A stretch of DNA of 64,000 bases from Cladobotryum mycophilum (taxonomy: Eukaryota > Ascomycota > Sordariomycetes > Hypocreales > Hypocreaceae), in contig JAVFKD010000016.1 of the NCBI GenBank assembly GCA_036429605.1, positions 4,836,001-4,900,000 on the forward strand, in the 5' to 3' direction. Shown here in pieces: positions 21,893 to 33,112 of the stretch. The notes beneath the pieces are model-generated. The model saw only the letters and a list, made by a program, of their open reading frames with translations. It was not told the origin of the DNA and did not search any database. How positions within the stretch are numbered: the stretch's first letter is position 1; every line of letters starts with the position of its first letter. The position numbers and the translations under genes are program-made.

Positions 21893-23689
21893 ATGCCTTA
21901 CCTACCAGACAGCGAAGGCTCAACGCTCACTACAAACTCACCAGAGCCAAAGAAGCTCGTCCTTTGCTTCGATGGCACTGGTAACGAATTCAGCGGTTCC
22001 AATGCTGATACTAACGTTGTGAAGCTTTTGAGCAAACTGGATCGTAATCACCCCGACCAGTTTCATTATTATCAGAGTGAGTATCCTTTTACTGTTAGGC
22101 TCCATGTATTTTTGCAGCTGCTAACATCTACCTCAGCTGGAATCGGGACGTACGATGTCAACGACACATCTATCAACAAGACATGGTTCGGCCAGGTCAA
22201 GAGCAATGTTTCCCAGACACTCGATCAGGGATTTGGCACCACATTTGACGCACACGTTTTGGCGGGTTACCGATTTTTGATGCGTTACTATGAACCCGTA
22301 AGTGAGGCCTCGACCTTGATATGCAGTCGCTGTCGCTGACCTAGCCAAAGAACGCCAAAATCTACGTATTTGGATTCAGTCGTGGTGCCTTCACAGCCAA
22401 GTTTCTGGCACGTATGGTCAACACGGTCGGCCTGCTTTGCAAGGGCAATGAGGAAATGGTCCCCTTTGCATACAGGCTATACCAGCGCTACCTAGCAGGC
22501 GACATCCATGATCGTATGGATGCGCAGCAGAAGCAAGACGTGGACCCAGCACCAAGTGCATTCGCTGCAAATTCCTCCGCAGCCGAGAGCGACCCGTTGC
22601 TGCAGGCAGAGAACAATCCAATCACTGTGGAGCGCAGTGAGGAAACCGAGGTGGCTCTCAATGAGATTACAGCCTTCAGTCAAACATTTTGCCGGAAGGA
22701 GACCTGTAACCATCATGGAAAGTCAAAGGAAGAGAACATCAAGGTCTACTTCCTCGGCATCTGGGACTGTGTAAACTCTGTTGCGGTCTTGGAACAGAAA
22801 GCTCCCATTCCCGTGCCAGTCACCGGCACTGCGCGTTTTGTCCGACACGCTGTTGCTGTCGATGAACGCCGCGTCAAGTTCAAGCCGGCTCTCCTCGCCC
22901 AGGACATCCGCGGCACAGCTGACGAAGTGGAAGATATCAAGGAGATCTGGTTCCCCGGCTGCCATGGCGACGTCGGAGGTGGCTGGCCGTCCGTGGCTGA
23001 CAATCCCCTCGACAACAAGCAGGACATGACCTTGTGGCAGCGCATCAAGAACTTCTGGAGATCCCGCAAGCCCGAGGGTCCCAGTAAGGACATCAACCAT
23101 GATCGCTTGCAGATGAGTGACATTCCGCTTTCGTGGATGATCCGTGAGCTTGAGCTCGTGGGTCAACAAGAGCCTTCATCAGCGGTCAAATGGAATGAGA
23201 ACGTCGACAAGTTTAAGAAACGATTCCAGCAGTACAAGATCTACGCGCTGGAGAGCATCTACCACGACTCGCTGGCGTTTGGCTACGGCACAGGTTTCTT
23301 CAAGGTACTTTTGTGGTGGTTCATGGGTAAGTCATCCCTCACAATTTTCCATCCATTGCAGGCAGCGCGTATCAAAGCTAACCAATGTAGAATACTTGCC
23401 TCTCATTACCCGCTGGGAGTTGGTCGAAAACAAATGGGTCAACGTCCGCTTCCCGCTCAACGGCGGTGCCTCCCGCGACATTCCACGCGATGCTGTCCTG
23501 CACGATTCCGTGATTTGGCGACTGCGGAATGATCCCACGTACGTCCCTTCAAACAATCACGGTGATAACCTTCCAACTTGTCTTCATGCCAAGGGTTGCA
23601 AACCCGACGATCTGTTTAAGAAGGAGGTTGGCATCGAGGCAGAGTCAGATCCTAATCACCAGACGTATGTCTTCTCCGGAAGTGCGTAG
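21893..23689 (+). CDS. DUF2235 (Tle1-like alpha/beta hydrolase) protein, four exons
   Basis: Exons 21893-22076, 22137-22297, 22345-23326 and 23391-23689 (TAG) give 541 aa. The DUF2235 signature is strong: LVLCFDGTGNEFSGSNADTNVVKL near the N-terminus, YYQTGIGTYD, and the nucleophile elbow GFSRGAFTA (Ser about 127). It continues with YFLGIWDCVNSV and WFPGCHGDVGGGW, which supply the later Asp/His region. The domain is shared with bacterial type VI phospholipase effectors, but the fungal proteins are mostly uncharacterised and presumed lipases or hydrolases. Introns are 47-64 nt. The chosen start is the first ATG in frame. The gene appears intact. Confidence 0.9.
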
Positions 23690-24582
23690 TGGTCTCGCTA
23701 CTGCTCCTTTCACATTATTCACGCTACTAAGAGCATTCGACGCTGCTCTTTTAGCGCTTGCATTATTATTTCCATGGATCATTTACGCTTGCAACACACA
23801 AGGATAGCCTCTATTCTGTGGGCGGACGCAAGACTGTGAGAGTTGGGTCCTTCTCATATTCTCATATGGGGGATTTAGGGTTGGGTAGCTATTCATTCAG
23901 GAATATTCTTGGCCAGAGTGGACTGTGTCTGTTCATGTAGGTAGTTTGGACAAAAAGGGCAGGTGGGGGAGTAAATGACGAGTCAATGATAATTATCCAA
24001 TTGATTAAATTTAACAAAATACCATCAACCCCTCCTCGCTTCCGCAACTCTCAGCAGATCATGACACACTTGTGATCCTACCCTGTAACTGGTCCCGTTT
24101 AAGTGCAGTGTGGCAATTTGTTTTATACACACATTCCTGCGTCTTCGTATTCATTAACTCTAATAATCACATAAGCAGTTGATTGCATCATGCTTTGCAA
24201 TTATGTTACCATACCTTACGTTGTGAAACAAAAGAAAAAAGAGACATGTTGTATGCAAACCCCTCTTTGTTGTTGTCACACACCTGGAGCAGGATGCATC
24301 TCGCCACCACTGCACCGCTTGCAAGGGGCTATCAGTGAGCCAATGACGACCAAGTGAGATGGATTTGTGGCTGGTCAATTTTAGTGGTTCATTGACAAAT
24401 GGACACGTATCAAAGAACAAGGCTAAAACGGAGGAATGGGAGTTGCCACTCGCTCCCGAATGCTTATTACTGACAGGTATGAGAGGTGTTTGGACTCGAT
24501 GTTGTCCATCACAGAGTCCATTCTCTCTGTTACAGACGCTCTGCCAATATGAGTAAAATAAATCTCCTGTGTTTCCAATCAA
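23690..24582. other. Intergenic region, no gene seen
   Basis: About 0.9 kb between the DUF2235 gene and tRNA-Phe. Open frames on the minus strand here overlap the tRNA and have no family features. Confidence 0.4.
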
Positions 24583-24678
24583 GTGGCCATAGCTCAGCTG
24601 GGAGAGCGTCAGACTGAAGTCAAACTTCAAGTCCAATAGGAATATCTGAAGGCCGTGTGTTCGAGCCACACTGGCCAC
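24583..24678 (+). tRNA. tRNA-Phe (GAA) with 24-nt intron
   Basis: The acceptor stem GTGGCCA pairs fully with TGGCCAC. The D arm reads AGCTCAGCTGGGAGAGC and the T arm GTGTGTTCGAGCCACAC. Anticodon stem TCAGA (24609-24613) pairs with TCTGA (24645-24649). The loop holds anticodon GAA at 24616-24618 with G37 at 24619. An intron at 24620-24643 interrupts the loop one base 3' of the anticodon, the canonical eukaryotic site. Confidence 0.93.
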
Positions 24679-24682
24679 ATTC

Positions 24683-24688
24683 TTTTTT
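24683..24688 (+). terminator. RNA polymerase III T-run terminator after tRNA-Phe
   Basis: A run of six T, followed by further T-rich sequence, begins four bases after the mature 3' end. Confidence 0.7.
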
Positions 24689-24700
24689 CTTTTTCTTTTT

Positions 24701-25513
24701 GGTCTTGCGTACTGCTTCGCTAGAGGGACGAATTAGTAGAAATTGGTCAATAATGAAGTCAGATGATGAGTTATTGATGCCGCAACTTCTAGTCCTGTAT
24801 TTCATTCTCTTTATTGGAATTCCAATATTTTTTGTTGGAAATTACAAACACTGTACGGGAATTCTACTTGACCTGTAAACCTGAAGCTTCCTCTCCCACT
24901 GTGACTATATTTCGGCCTGGTGCTTAGGGCTGTAATAATCACCCGCCTTGGACCAAAACATGAGAGCTGAGCGCCTCCAACGGGCACGTCCGTGGCAGGG
25001 CGGCTAGTCCCTCACCCCGAGCGAATCAAGGCCTTAGATTGATGAGGGAGGGATGGCGCCCAATAATGGATTTGGCATTTCGTGGGCAACCATGCGATTG
25101 GTCTCTTTATAATTTGAAATTTACAGGTAATCTTAATTCATCACGGGTTGGAGCAAGATAGCAATCTTGTATGGATACCCTTGGAGATTCCGGAAGTAAA
25201 GATAAGCCTACATGTTAATATCTGGCTCGACGTATGCCGTCTACAATCGATCATCCTTACATATGTAACAAGGCTGGATGAACTAAATGCAACGACCTTT
25301 ATGATACAAACGTCTAGTGCATGATTGGGTCGTTTTTTTGGGACATAGCATCCAGTGTCTTTAACGGTATCTTGCACCCAAGGTCAAATGTGAGATTATA
25401 TCTGCAGCTCAACAAAAAGTGCAAGGAGCGCAATGTACAAAGTTGCTTGCAGAACTTGATGCGACGCCAGTCAATGGTATAAGACAAATGATAAGTTAGC
25501 AGAACAACAACCA
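24701..25513. other. Intergenic region between tRNA and tRNA-like loci
   Basis: About 0.8 kb without a supported gene or repeat. Confidence 0.4.
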
Positions 25514-25706
25514 GGGGTGCTGGCGCAACGGTAGCGCGGTATGTTTATCTCAAGCCCCTCAATCATCTGCTCCATTCTAACAGTCGATGCAGTCAGATTC
25601 CAGTTCTTGGAATTTCCGTAAGCCAATCAAGTCAACCGCCAAAGCGGGGCTCGTGCTAACAACATATTCACAGTGAAGGTTATCCGTTCGAATCGGGTGC
25701 GCCTCA
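25514..25706 (+). tRNA. tRNA-like locus with 135-bp insert; isotype unclear, possibly a pseudogene
   Basis: GGGGTGC (25514-25520) pairs with GCGCCTC (25699-25705) allowing G-T wobbles. The D arm GGCGCAACGGTAGCGC and T arm ATCCGTTCGAATCGGGT are well formed, and T-runs follow (from 25713). The part that should hold the anticodon arm is replaced by 135 bp (25539-25673) that begins GTATGT, contains TGCTAAC at 25654-25660 and ends CACAG, so it looks like a spliceosomal intron. Removing it leaves no anticodon arm. Another fold (stem GTATG/CATAT, anticodon TAT) is possible but would leave an unusual variable arm. I cannot assign an isotype. Confidence 0.5.
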
Positions 25707-25943
25707 AGCAACATTCTTTTTTTGTTGCTTTTTTGTTGTAATTTTTTGATACTCTTACTAGAATGCCATTGTATCGTTTTTATTACAACGTCCCTCATCT
25801 AGTTTATAGTGTAATTCGCTCAAGCCCGTGAAGGTCTTGATGGGGATTGATTTGGCCAAGGATTGATCATACAATCTGTGAACAAGCAGTTGTTTTACGC
25901 TCTGTCGGGTATAATGTGACATTGTCTCCAGGCACACTATCGT

Positions 25944-28088
25944 CTATATCAACTTAACTTCTTCCTTGTCCATGTCACTGAAAAAGTCTGGTCGGTGAGA
26001 TGTTGCTAATCCAACTCGACGATACGTCTGACCGTCACCCACCTTTTGCAAGAGAAGCATCGCCGTGTCAGTGAGCTCTATTGCAAAGATAGACACTGAA
26101 CACTCGGCAATGAATTCTGCATGAATTTTATAATCCAGCTGTCCAATGACTTCCTTCTTTCTCGCTTCGTACGACACTACCTTCCCGCTGACGAGATCCA
26201 AAGAAAAGGCTGACTCTTCTGGCGTGAGAGAGAAGGAGAAGAGTATTTGCTGCGATGCTGTTGCACTACCAGTCTCCCTTTCTGATTCAATATTTTGTAT
26301 AACCTGAGCCCAAGGGCGGTAAATTGATCCCATACGCCAAAAGGGTCGTAGACGCGCACGCACGCGAACATGTGTGATGAGTGAACCCCTCTGGACAATG
26401 TCTGTGCTGCTCCTCGCCTTTTGGCATGAGACGTCTTTGCCTCGATCTATTTGTACGAGATCCAAGTATGTCGCATCTGTTGAATTGGATGAATGCTGTA
26501 TTTCTGTACATGTAGGTAGCGATGCCCATGCCCATGATGGAGGTGTCATTGTACTCATCGAAGATGCCAAGGGCTCCGCCGCCGCACGTTTGACACTCCA
26601 TGCTAGATCCACCGCAAAGGTCCCTTTCCACAGTCCGGCAATGTATGTATTATCCGTTACTGAGCTAGATGCTTGGTGATATTTTGCTGCAAGACCTGCT
26701 ACCGCTGGGAAACGATCCTGCGGATTGCTCATGTTTCTTGAGACGTAGGACTCTACTATGGAAAGCCAGGCTTTATGTCGCTGCTGCATAGCTCCACGAT
26801 TGCAAGCCAGGAGAAATGCCTGCGGCATAAAGGCTGTTGCTGGTTGATGGCTATTACATGTCGGAGAGAGTGACTCCTTCGCTGAGATTCGCCCCGGCTC
26901 TTCCGATGTTTGTAGCTGAGATTCACCATGCTGGACCTGTGCACATGACCAGTACATCCTATTTGGTGTCCAGTACAAAATTCGTCGAGATAGTCTCTCC
27001 TCTTGAAGCGTCCAGGCGCGAGTCGACAACGGAGAGCGGGGTGCCAGATCTGTGAGGGATATGTCGGGCATGAGCAGCCAGAGGGAGCCGAGTCGGCAGG
27101 GCTTAATGTGATAGTTGAATGCCGTACGTGGTCTGAGAAAGGCATCGGTAGCCTTGACGTTGGAGCAAACCGCTAGAGTGAAGGTTGCGTTGCCATAATA
27201 CTCGTGCATTCTGGGCGCCTCTTGCATAAAGTCGGCTCTGTCATGGTCATCCTGCACAATGCAAAGGGAGTCAATCCACATATATGATAACCCGACACGC
27301 TGACAAAAAGAAATGGCGTCCGCCAAGGTATTGGGGAGCTTCTCAAGAGAAAAAGACTCGTAGCGGGACGCCAAGTTCTTGCGTGTAGTTTTGCTGCCGT
27401 CGATTATCTGCAGCTCCTCGGTGGAAACCACCTGGGTCCCCCAGCTGTAGCTGAGGGCAGCATACTCGACGCCGCCGTCCATCTGTGCCCCATCGCATAA
27501 CTGAAGTTTGGATTTGGATGTTATTCGGACGAGGCGAGAAGGATTGTGAGTTGACCATCGTAGGTCCGAACAGCTCGAATGGTGATGTGAGACGCATTCA
27601 GTTAACCACCGTTTGGCATGCTCTGCGATGGCATCTGCATGAGGGTTGCGCTGGAGGTTCAATCCGTTCGCGGGGCTATTGTCACTGGCATCGCATTGGA
27701 CCAAGACTGACGCATTGGTATGACCGCGGATGTCGACCTTGAGAACGAAGCGCGCTGTCTCATTCGAAGCAGATGGAGCAGGAAGTTTCACGCTGGCGTA
27801 GATTGGGCACCCGGATGTTGTTTCGGAGAGCTCTGAGGCTTCTGAGGATGTCGTGCACTTCAATAGGAGAGCCTGGCGGAAGATGCGACACGTTGCGCAT
27901 TTTTTGGCGCATTCATCTAGCTCTTTAAAGTCGCTGTGAAATGGGAGCCGGCCTGATGGCGGCTTGTTCGTTTTGAGAGTCTGCTCAATAAGCACTTCAA
28001 CCCGACTGCAGCCGTTGCATTTTTGCTGACGGTCAATGCCTGTATGTATGCCGCTGTATTTTGGTGTGCGAGATTTGAAGAGCCACAT
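25944..28088 (-). CDS. HET-domain (heterokaryon incompatibility) protein
   Basis: One uninterrupted 714-aa frame with stop TAG. The HET domain occupies about residues 209-365: YAALSYSWGT, then LPNTLADAISFC, YMWIDSLCIVQDD, and the DF..EAPRMHEYYGNATFTL segment, in the usual order. The N-terminus has paired cysteines (C-x2-C near residue 24 and C-x2-C near 64), common in this subfamily. The C-terminal half is variable. HET domains trigger regulated cell death after non-self fusion in several fungi; whether this protein does so cannot be told from sequence. The start ATG is followed directly by MWLFKSRT and the gene has no introns. Confidence 0.93.
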   Translation of the reverse strand: MWLFKSRTPKYSGIHTGIDRQQKCNGCSRVEVLIEQTLKTNKPPSGRLPFHSDFKELDECAKKCATCRIFRQALLLKCTTSSEASELSETTSGCPIYASVKLPAPSASNETARFVLKVDIRGHTNASVLVQCDASDNSPANGLNLQRNPHADAIAEHAKRWLTECVSHHHSSCSDLRWSTHNPSRLVRITSKSKLQLCDGAQMDGGVEYAALSYSWGTQVVSTEELQIIDGSKTTRKNLASRYESFSLEKLPNTLADAISFCQRVGLSYMWIDSLCIVQDDHDRADFMQEAPRMHEYYGNATFTLAVCSNVKATDAFLRPRTAFNYHIKPCRLGSLWLLMPDISLTDLAPRSPLSTRAWTLQEERLSRRILYWTPNRMYWSCAQVQHGESQLQTSEEPGRISAKESLSPTCNSHQPATAFMPQAFLLACNRGAMQQRHKAWLSIVESYVSRNMSNPQDRFPAVAGLAAKYHQASSSVTDNTYIAGLWKGTFAVDLAWSVKRAAAEPLASSMSTMTPPSWAWASLPTCTEIQHSSNSTDATYLDLVQIDRGKDVSCQKARSSTDIVQRGSLITHVRVRARLRPFWRMGSIYRPWAQVIQNIESERETGSATASQQILFSFSLTPEESAFSLDLVSGKVVSYEARKKEVIGQLDYKIHAEFIAECSVSIFAIELTDTAMLLLQKVGDGQTYRRVGLATSHRPDFFSDMDKEEVKLI

Positions 28089-28655
28089 GGCGCATCATCG
28101 CAAGGATAGGTTGCGAGGGAACGCTGGTGACGGAGGATCACTGGCGATGCCGCTTTCGCAGTCCCTGTAAGTTCTGCTGGCGGCGATGAGGGTAGCCATC
28201 CACCCGCTAATAGATCTAGAGGAATCACGCCGATCCCTTTTTAGAGAGCGCGCGCGATCATGCGGGTGACAGAGGCACTGTCAACCAACGGAGATGTGTG
28301 TGAGCATTTGTACAGTTTATACCTTCGAAGAAGAAGGATAAGATGTATTTGCCAACCTAGCCTTTGTAACCTCTATCTAGATACATTCTGAACGACAGCA
28401 AGCATACACTGTTATTCACCGATCGTTGATTGACGGCTGAGTTCATCAACAGAGAATGCTGACGTGGGGGTTGCACAAGCGTGTGGCGGAGTCGCTGATC
28501 CTTTACCCCAAAAATAGGCATCATTCCAGACTTTCTCGAATCTGCACATTGCACCTCATTTGATTCCCATTTATATCCAAGACTCTCTCTGTAGTTCACT
28601 TCAATTTGCGGCCGTCCCCGTAATTCTGCCCGTTTCGCATGATTTCACCGCCACT
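28089..28655. other. Intergenic region between divergent genes
   Basis: Contains the promoters of the minus-strand HET gene and the plus-strand membrane protein gene. Nothing else is recognised. Confidence 0.4.
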
Positions 28656-29280
28656 ATGGTCAATATTCTCCCTTGGATGATCACGTACTATGTTTGTCTC
28701 TTCTGCCATATTGTTCTTGTCTTCGCTTGTCTCTACGGATTCATTGCAGGGGCAGTAGGGTTCTCGGGTCAGAATCATGTCATATTCTTCTGGGCATCAT
28801 TAGGAATAGTAAGTTCATGTGATAATCCCTTGGCAACAAGAATAGCATGCTGACTACATGTAGACCTGGCTCCATATCGGTCTTAGGTATTCGGCCTTGA
28901 ACGCAATCCTAAAACTGGAGAAGCCTTGTCCAAATTCGACGATTGATGAGCAGCGATTCAAGCAAAAGCATACACTTTTTCTTGCTCTTGTTCTCGACGC
29001 TGCTTACGTGGTCGTGGAAATTTCGTTTGCTAGAATCGCAGGGCCAAGGATAGTGTTCTCGAGCCTGTACTTTCCTGTTTTTATTTTCGCAACACTTGCT
29101 CTGTATGCTGCTCATTCTCTTTTTACAGCCTATGTATTGTGCTAATTTAGTAATAGTATCAGCACAATCGCCACGACGGTGGTTGATCTACTCAAGTTGC
29201 GAAGCCTTCATCAACAGTCAATCGATGTGGAGGACGTTCTCAACAGCCTGGAGCCATACCAAGATGAGCCTGAAGAATAG
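28656..29280 (+). CDS. Small hydrophobic membrane protein of unknown function, three exons
   Basis: Exons 28656-28808, 28864-29102 and 29163-29280 (TAG) give 169 aa. The introns (55 and 60 nt) have GTAAGT/GTATGC donors and CTGAC/CTAAT branch sites, and together join the frames cleanly. The protein has about four hydrophobic segments: residues 5-35, near 40-55, about 83-105 and about 110-130. A hydrophilic C-terminal tail rich in Asp and Glu (VEDVLNSLEPYQDEPEE) follows. I do not recognise the family. The third exon is the least certain; without it the frame would end 43 bases into intron 2, after AHSLFTAYVLC. Confidence 0.65.
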
Positions 29281-30616
29281 AATCAATATCCACCTCCAGA
29301 TAAAATATGACTTATAAGATTTCAAACTACGTATTGTAGTTAAACAGTTGTCTTTCACGGGGTATTCATGCCATGATGCCATCAAAAATAAAACCGTTCA
29401 TTCCAAGCCCATCTCCTTCGTTAAGTTTGGGGCAGAATTGCCTTGCGAATCTCTTATAGCAGATAAAATAGACTGATTCTCCGCTGTACTAATTTTCCCG
29501 TTGCAATGCCAGAGGACATTAAGTCATGAAGTTAAGATTTCGGTGTGTCGGTATGTTTCTTGCCAATTTTTTGCCACCTCATCCCCCAAGCAAAGAGAAA
29601 GGTCGCTGCAGAAGCGCCTGCAGCATGATAAAAAATTGTTGTCAAATGCATCCGTATATGCTTGCAAGACCCCAGGGAGTTGTTCTGTGACCCAAGTCAC
29701 GTGTTGAGCTGCTATCCCTTGCTTTTCTTTCTTTTAGTAGGCACGGAGATGTCAACAAATTTAAGAGGGGCTAACCTACTACTAATACGGAGTACCTGGG
29801 ACAAGAACACGTTCACTAAGCACTGGGTAGGTACCCATATTGCATTACATTTACAATGTAGATACACAATAGCTGAGAGCTTTTACACGTCTTGAGGTTC
29901 AAAGGCAGAAGTGGCCACTCTCAATCTAGAACAGTCTGCTACAAGTTCAGACCAAGATTTTCCCCCATTCTACATCAGACTATTTGAACCTACTGACTCG
30001 CACGTCTATAATAAACTAAATTGTTAATATTTGCTTTCTCAGGCAGTGTAAGAGTGGCGATGATCAGGGTTTGTTCAAAGTGGAGATGAGATGGTACCTG
30101 CAATTGAAACGCTGATCTCTAACGGTCGCCCACGTGAGAAATGCTAGGGGTATCCAAACGTGCCCGTTTTTCTTTCGATTAGAAAGCCAAAGCTCCCTCG
30201 TTGCCGCCACGCAAGTCTCGGCTCGTCTTTGCTAAGGTACAGTAGCTTCTGCTGCTGAAAAGAGACAAAAAAAAGGGGGGGAAAGGAAAGACAAAGAAAA
30301 AACACAGCAGTGTCTGCAACGCCAGGATGATTGGACCAATTATCAGGTTGTATTTGCCTGCTAAGCCCGGAGCTTGTGATCCGTCTACGAATTTCTGGTG
30401 ACGTCAGCGAATCAAAGAAAGCAGCCAAGAAGTGATATTTGACAAATGGGCAGCGTCGCCATGCTGGCCCCGATGGCTTGAAAAGCTACATGTAACCATG
30501 ACTGCCCACGAAACGCTTGACAATCGCATCGTCAACCACTCCTCCGCGATGCCATCCCTCCTTTCCCAACAGGCGTGACCTTTGAACAGCCCGCAGCCGC
30601 TTTCGAACCGGGCAGA
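29281..30616. other. Intergenic and upstream region of histidine kinase
   Basis: About 1.3 kb without a supported gene. A short frame from ATG 30499 (MTAHETLDNRIVNHSS) stops at 30577 just where the kinase frame opens. It may be the original N-terminus of the kinase put out of frame by a small indel. Confidence 0.4.
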
Positions 30617-32688
30617 ATGGGCAATTTTGACGCCAATGAGCTCTGGGATCTGTCCCCAGTTCCAACACTCGTTGTCTCGCAATCCTACTGCATACAGAGA
30701 GTCTCTGATGGTCTGCTCCACGCCTGGAACCGCCAACGAGAGGGCCTCATCGGCACCGACTTGTTCGTAGCCCTCTACGGAGGCTCGCCCTTGGAACACT
30801 TCGACCGAATACCTCTCATGCGCGCCATCGAAGTGGCCATAGCCGCTCGAAATTATCGGCTTTGCCATGCTGCTTATTTCGCCAATGACGCGACTTGGTC
30901 CGCCCGCGTCATCCCCATCTTTAAACAAGATGAGATGCTGTCGCTGGTCCTAGAATGGGAGCAGATCGATATCACCCCCGGCGGCGGTGGTGGTGAAATA
31001 ATCCACAACATGTTGTCGGCTGATGAGATGTTCCGACTTCTCATCCAAGGGGTTAAAGATTACGCCATCTTTCTGCTCGACACCCGGGGATACGTCGCGA
31101 CCTGGAATACCGGAGCCGAATTACTCAAAGGGTTCCAGAGAGAAGATATTGTTGGCAAACACTTTTGCTCGTTTTATGGCGAGGAAGATCTCAAGAACGG
31201 AAAACCCGAAAATGAGCTCATACAATGCTTGCGCGAGGGAAGAGTAGAAGATGAAGGATGGCGCTATCGTAAGGATGGTAGCCGATTCTGGGCCAACGTG
31301 GTCATTACCGCAATTTATAGAAATGGCGTGCACGTCGGTTTCGGCAAGGTCACTCGTGACTTGACAGAGAGGAGGGAGGGCGAGTTGCGGCTGATTGCTG
31401 CATACGAGGAGAGCTCCAAGCTCAAGAACGACTTTCTCGCCAACATCAGCCACGAGATTCGGACGCCCATGCACGGCATGCTTTCAGCCTGCTCTCTTCT
31501 CTTGGACACTCCCTTGGCTGAGGACCAGCGTGAGACGGCCAACATAATTTCAGAGTCTGGGCAAGTTTTACTGCAGGTCATCAATGGCATCCTCGATTAT
31601 TCCAAACTTGCTTCGGGCAATTTCTCTGTCAACTCGGACTTGGTTGGTGTCGCAAGCATCATTTCTTCGGTAGTGAGGAACGTGCAAATGGCATTGAGGC
31701 CAGGTGTATACATTAAGCTTGTATTGGCTTCAGATCTACCAAGGTCTACCCACGGAGACCCACTTCGGTTCCGATAGATTGTCTAGAACATTGTCGACAA
31801 TGTAGCCAAGTTCACGGAGAAGGGACTCATCTTGGTTCAAGCATCCGTTGTGGAGGAAGACGAAGCTTCTTACACGATCCTAACAGAGGTCAGCGACACA
31901 GGTATTGGCGTGGCTGATGATGCAGCAGAGAACCTGTTCAAGCCATTTACGCAACTCGAGAAGCCAAATAAGAAGCGATTTCAGGGTACAGGGCTTGGGC
32001 TCTCCATAGCCAAATCTTTGGCAGAGTTGATGGATGGTCAGATGGGTTATCGGCCAAACGCCCACGACGGGGGAGTGTTTTTTGGTTCACAGCCAAGTTT
32101 AAGAAGATTGTCTTGGAACAGCTTGATTCCATCGAAATGCTTCACGGTGAGGAGGTGGAAAAGTCTCAACAACTATCAGAACAGGAAAAGGCGCGCTTGG
32201 CGTTAGGCCGACTGCAGGAGATTGCACCAAGAAAGCGACTCCTCGCAGCAGAAGACAACATCATCAACCAAAAAGTGTTGATTGGCATGCTGCGCTCATT
32301 TGGATTTAAAGACATTTCCATGGCTTTAGATGGCGCTCAAGCGGTCTCCCTATTAAACAGCTCCCCGGACGCCTACGACTTAGTCCTCATGGACGTAAGT
32401 ATGCCGGTCATGGACGGCTTTGAGGCTACGGCCACCATCAGGAATAGCGGGATGCAAATACCCATCATAGCAATGACGGCATACGCCCTCAGAGGGGACA
32501 TGGAAGCGTGTTTGGAGAGGGGTATGGACGACTATATTCCCAAACCGATGAACAAAAATCTGCTGCTGCAAAGGCTGCTTAGGTGGTTGGATGTGTCTTG
32601 CCAGCCAGAACCTGTCACCAAGGAGACAGCTAATTCACATGGAGCACTTGCTCTTCGGATCATGGAGAGCGCCTGTCAAGCAGGTTGA
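30617..32688 (+). pseudogene. Hybrid histidine kinase (PAS-HisKA-HATPase-REC), disrupted
   Basis: The domain order is that of a fungal hybrid sensor kinase: a PAS-type region (about 31020-31340), HisKA with NDFLANISHEIRTPMHG and phospho-His codon 31451-31453, HATPase_c with N-box GDPLRFR.IV.NIVDNVAKFT, DTGIG and GTGLGLSIAKS, then a receiver domain with MDVSMPVMDG, the AMTAYAL segment and KP. The N-box carries two TAG codons (31775-31777 and 31784-31786), both where Gln is expected (CAG to TAG at CpA). A frame break at 32069-32073 (five G) separates HDGG from the following VFWFTAKF. Such kinases feed phosphate through Ypd1 to response regulators. Two conserved-site stops argue for a true pseudogene, apart from any homopolymer error. 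The stretch from HisKA on is colinear, so introns cannot explain the stops. Confidence 0.85.
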
Positions 32689-33112
32689 GATGTATAACAA
32701 ACGAATAAGCACCAGGTGCAGTTCAATCAAGTTCTTTTTCACAAACGACTTGCTACAAGACTAGCCTCCTGTTTCTGAGCAATGCTCTCGATATATATCT
32801 CCGAGAGCTTTTGCACAAATCCATGGATCATGAACTTATCCATGTAGACGATAATAGCGATCGCTCCACACAACCAGCGAGGCTGCCTGGCATCACAGGG
32901 TATTACGATTTGGCACAATGCGTGCTTGATACGTCCTTAATTTGAGTGCACCACTCACCCAATTTCACGAAGCTGAAGTGGAGGGGAACTTTGCAGGGAG
33001 GCTAACTGTGGAAACGAATTTTTGAGACAAATCTTCGTCTAACCAAGCCCTACCAGTAGGCAAAATCATGTAAGATGTAAAGTCGTTCAGCGCTAATGTA
33101 CGCTGCAAATTT
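32689..33112. other. Convergent intergenic region
   Basis: Lies between the 3' ends of the kinase pseudogene and the minus-strand unknown gene. No gene seen. Confidence 0.4.

Noticed and set aside
22723..23169. Minus-strand 148-codon frame within the DUF2235 gene
   Set aside because: It overlaps conserved coding sequence on the other strand and has no family features.
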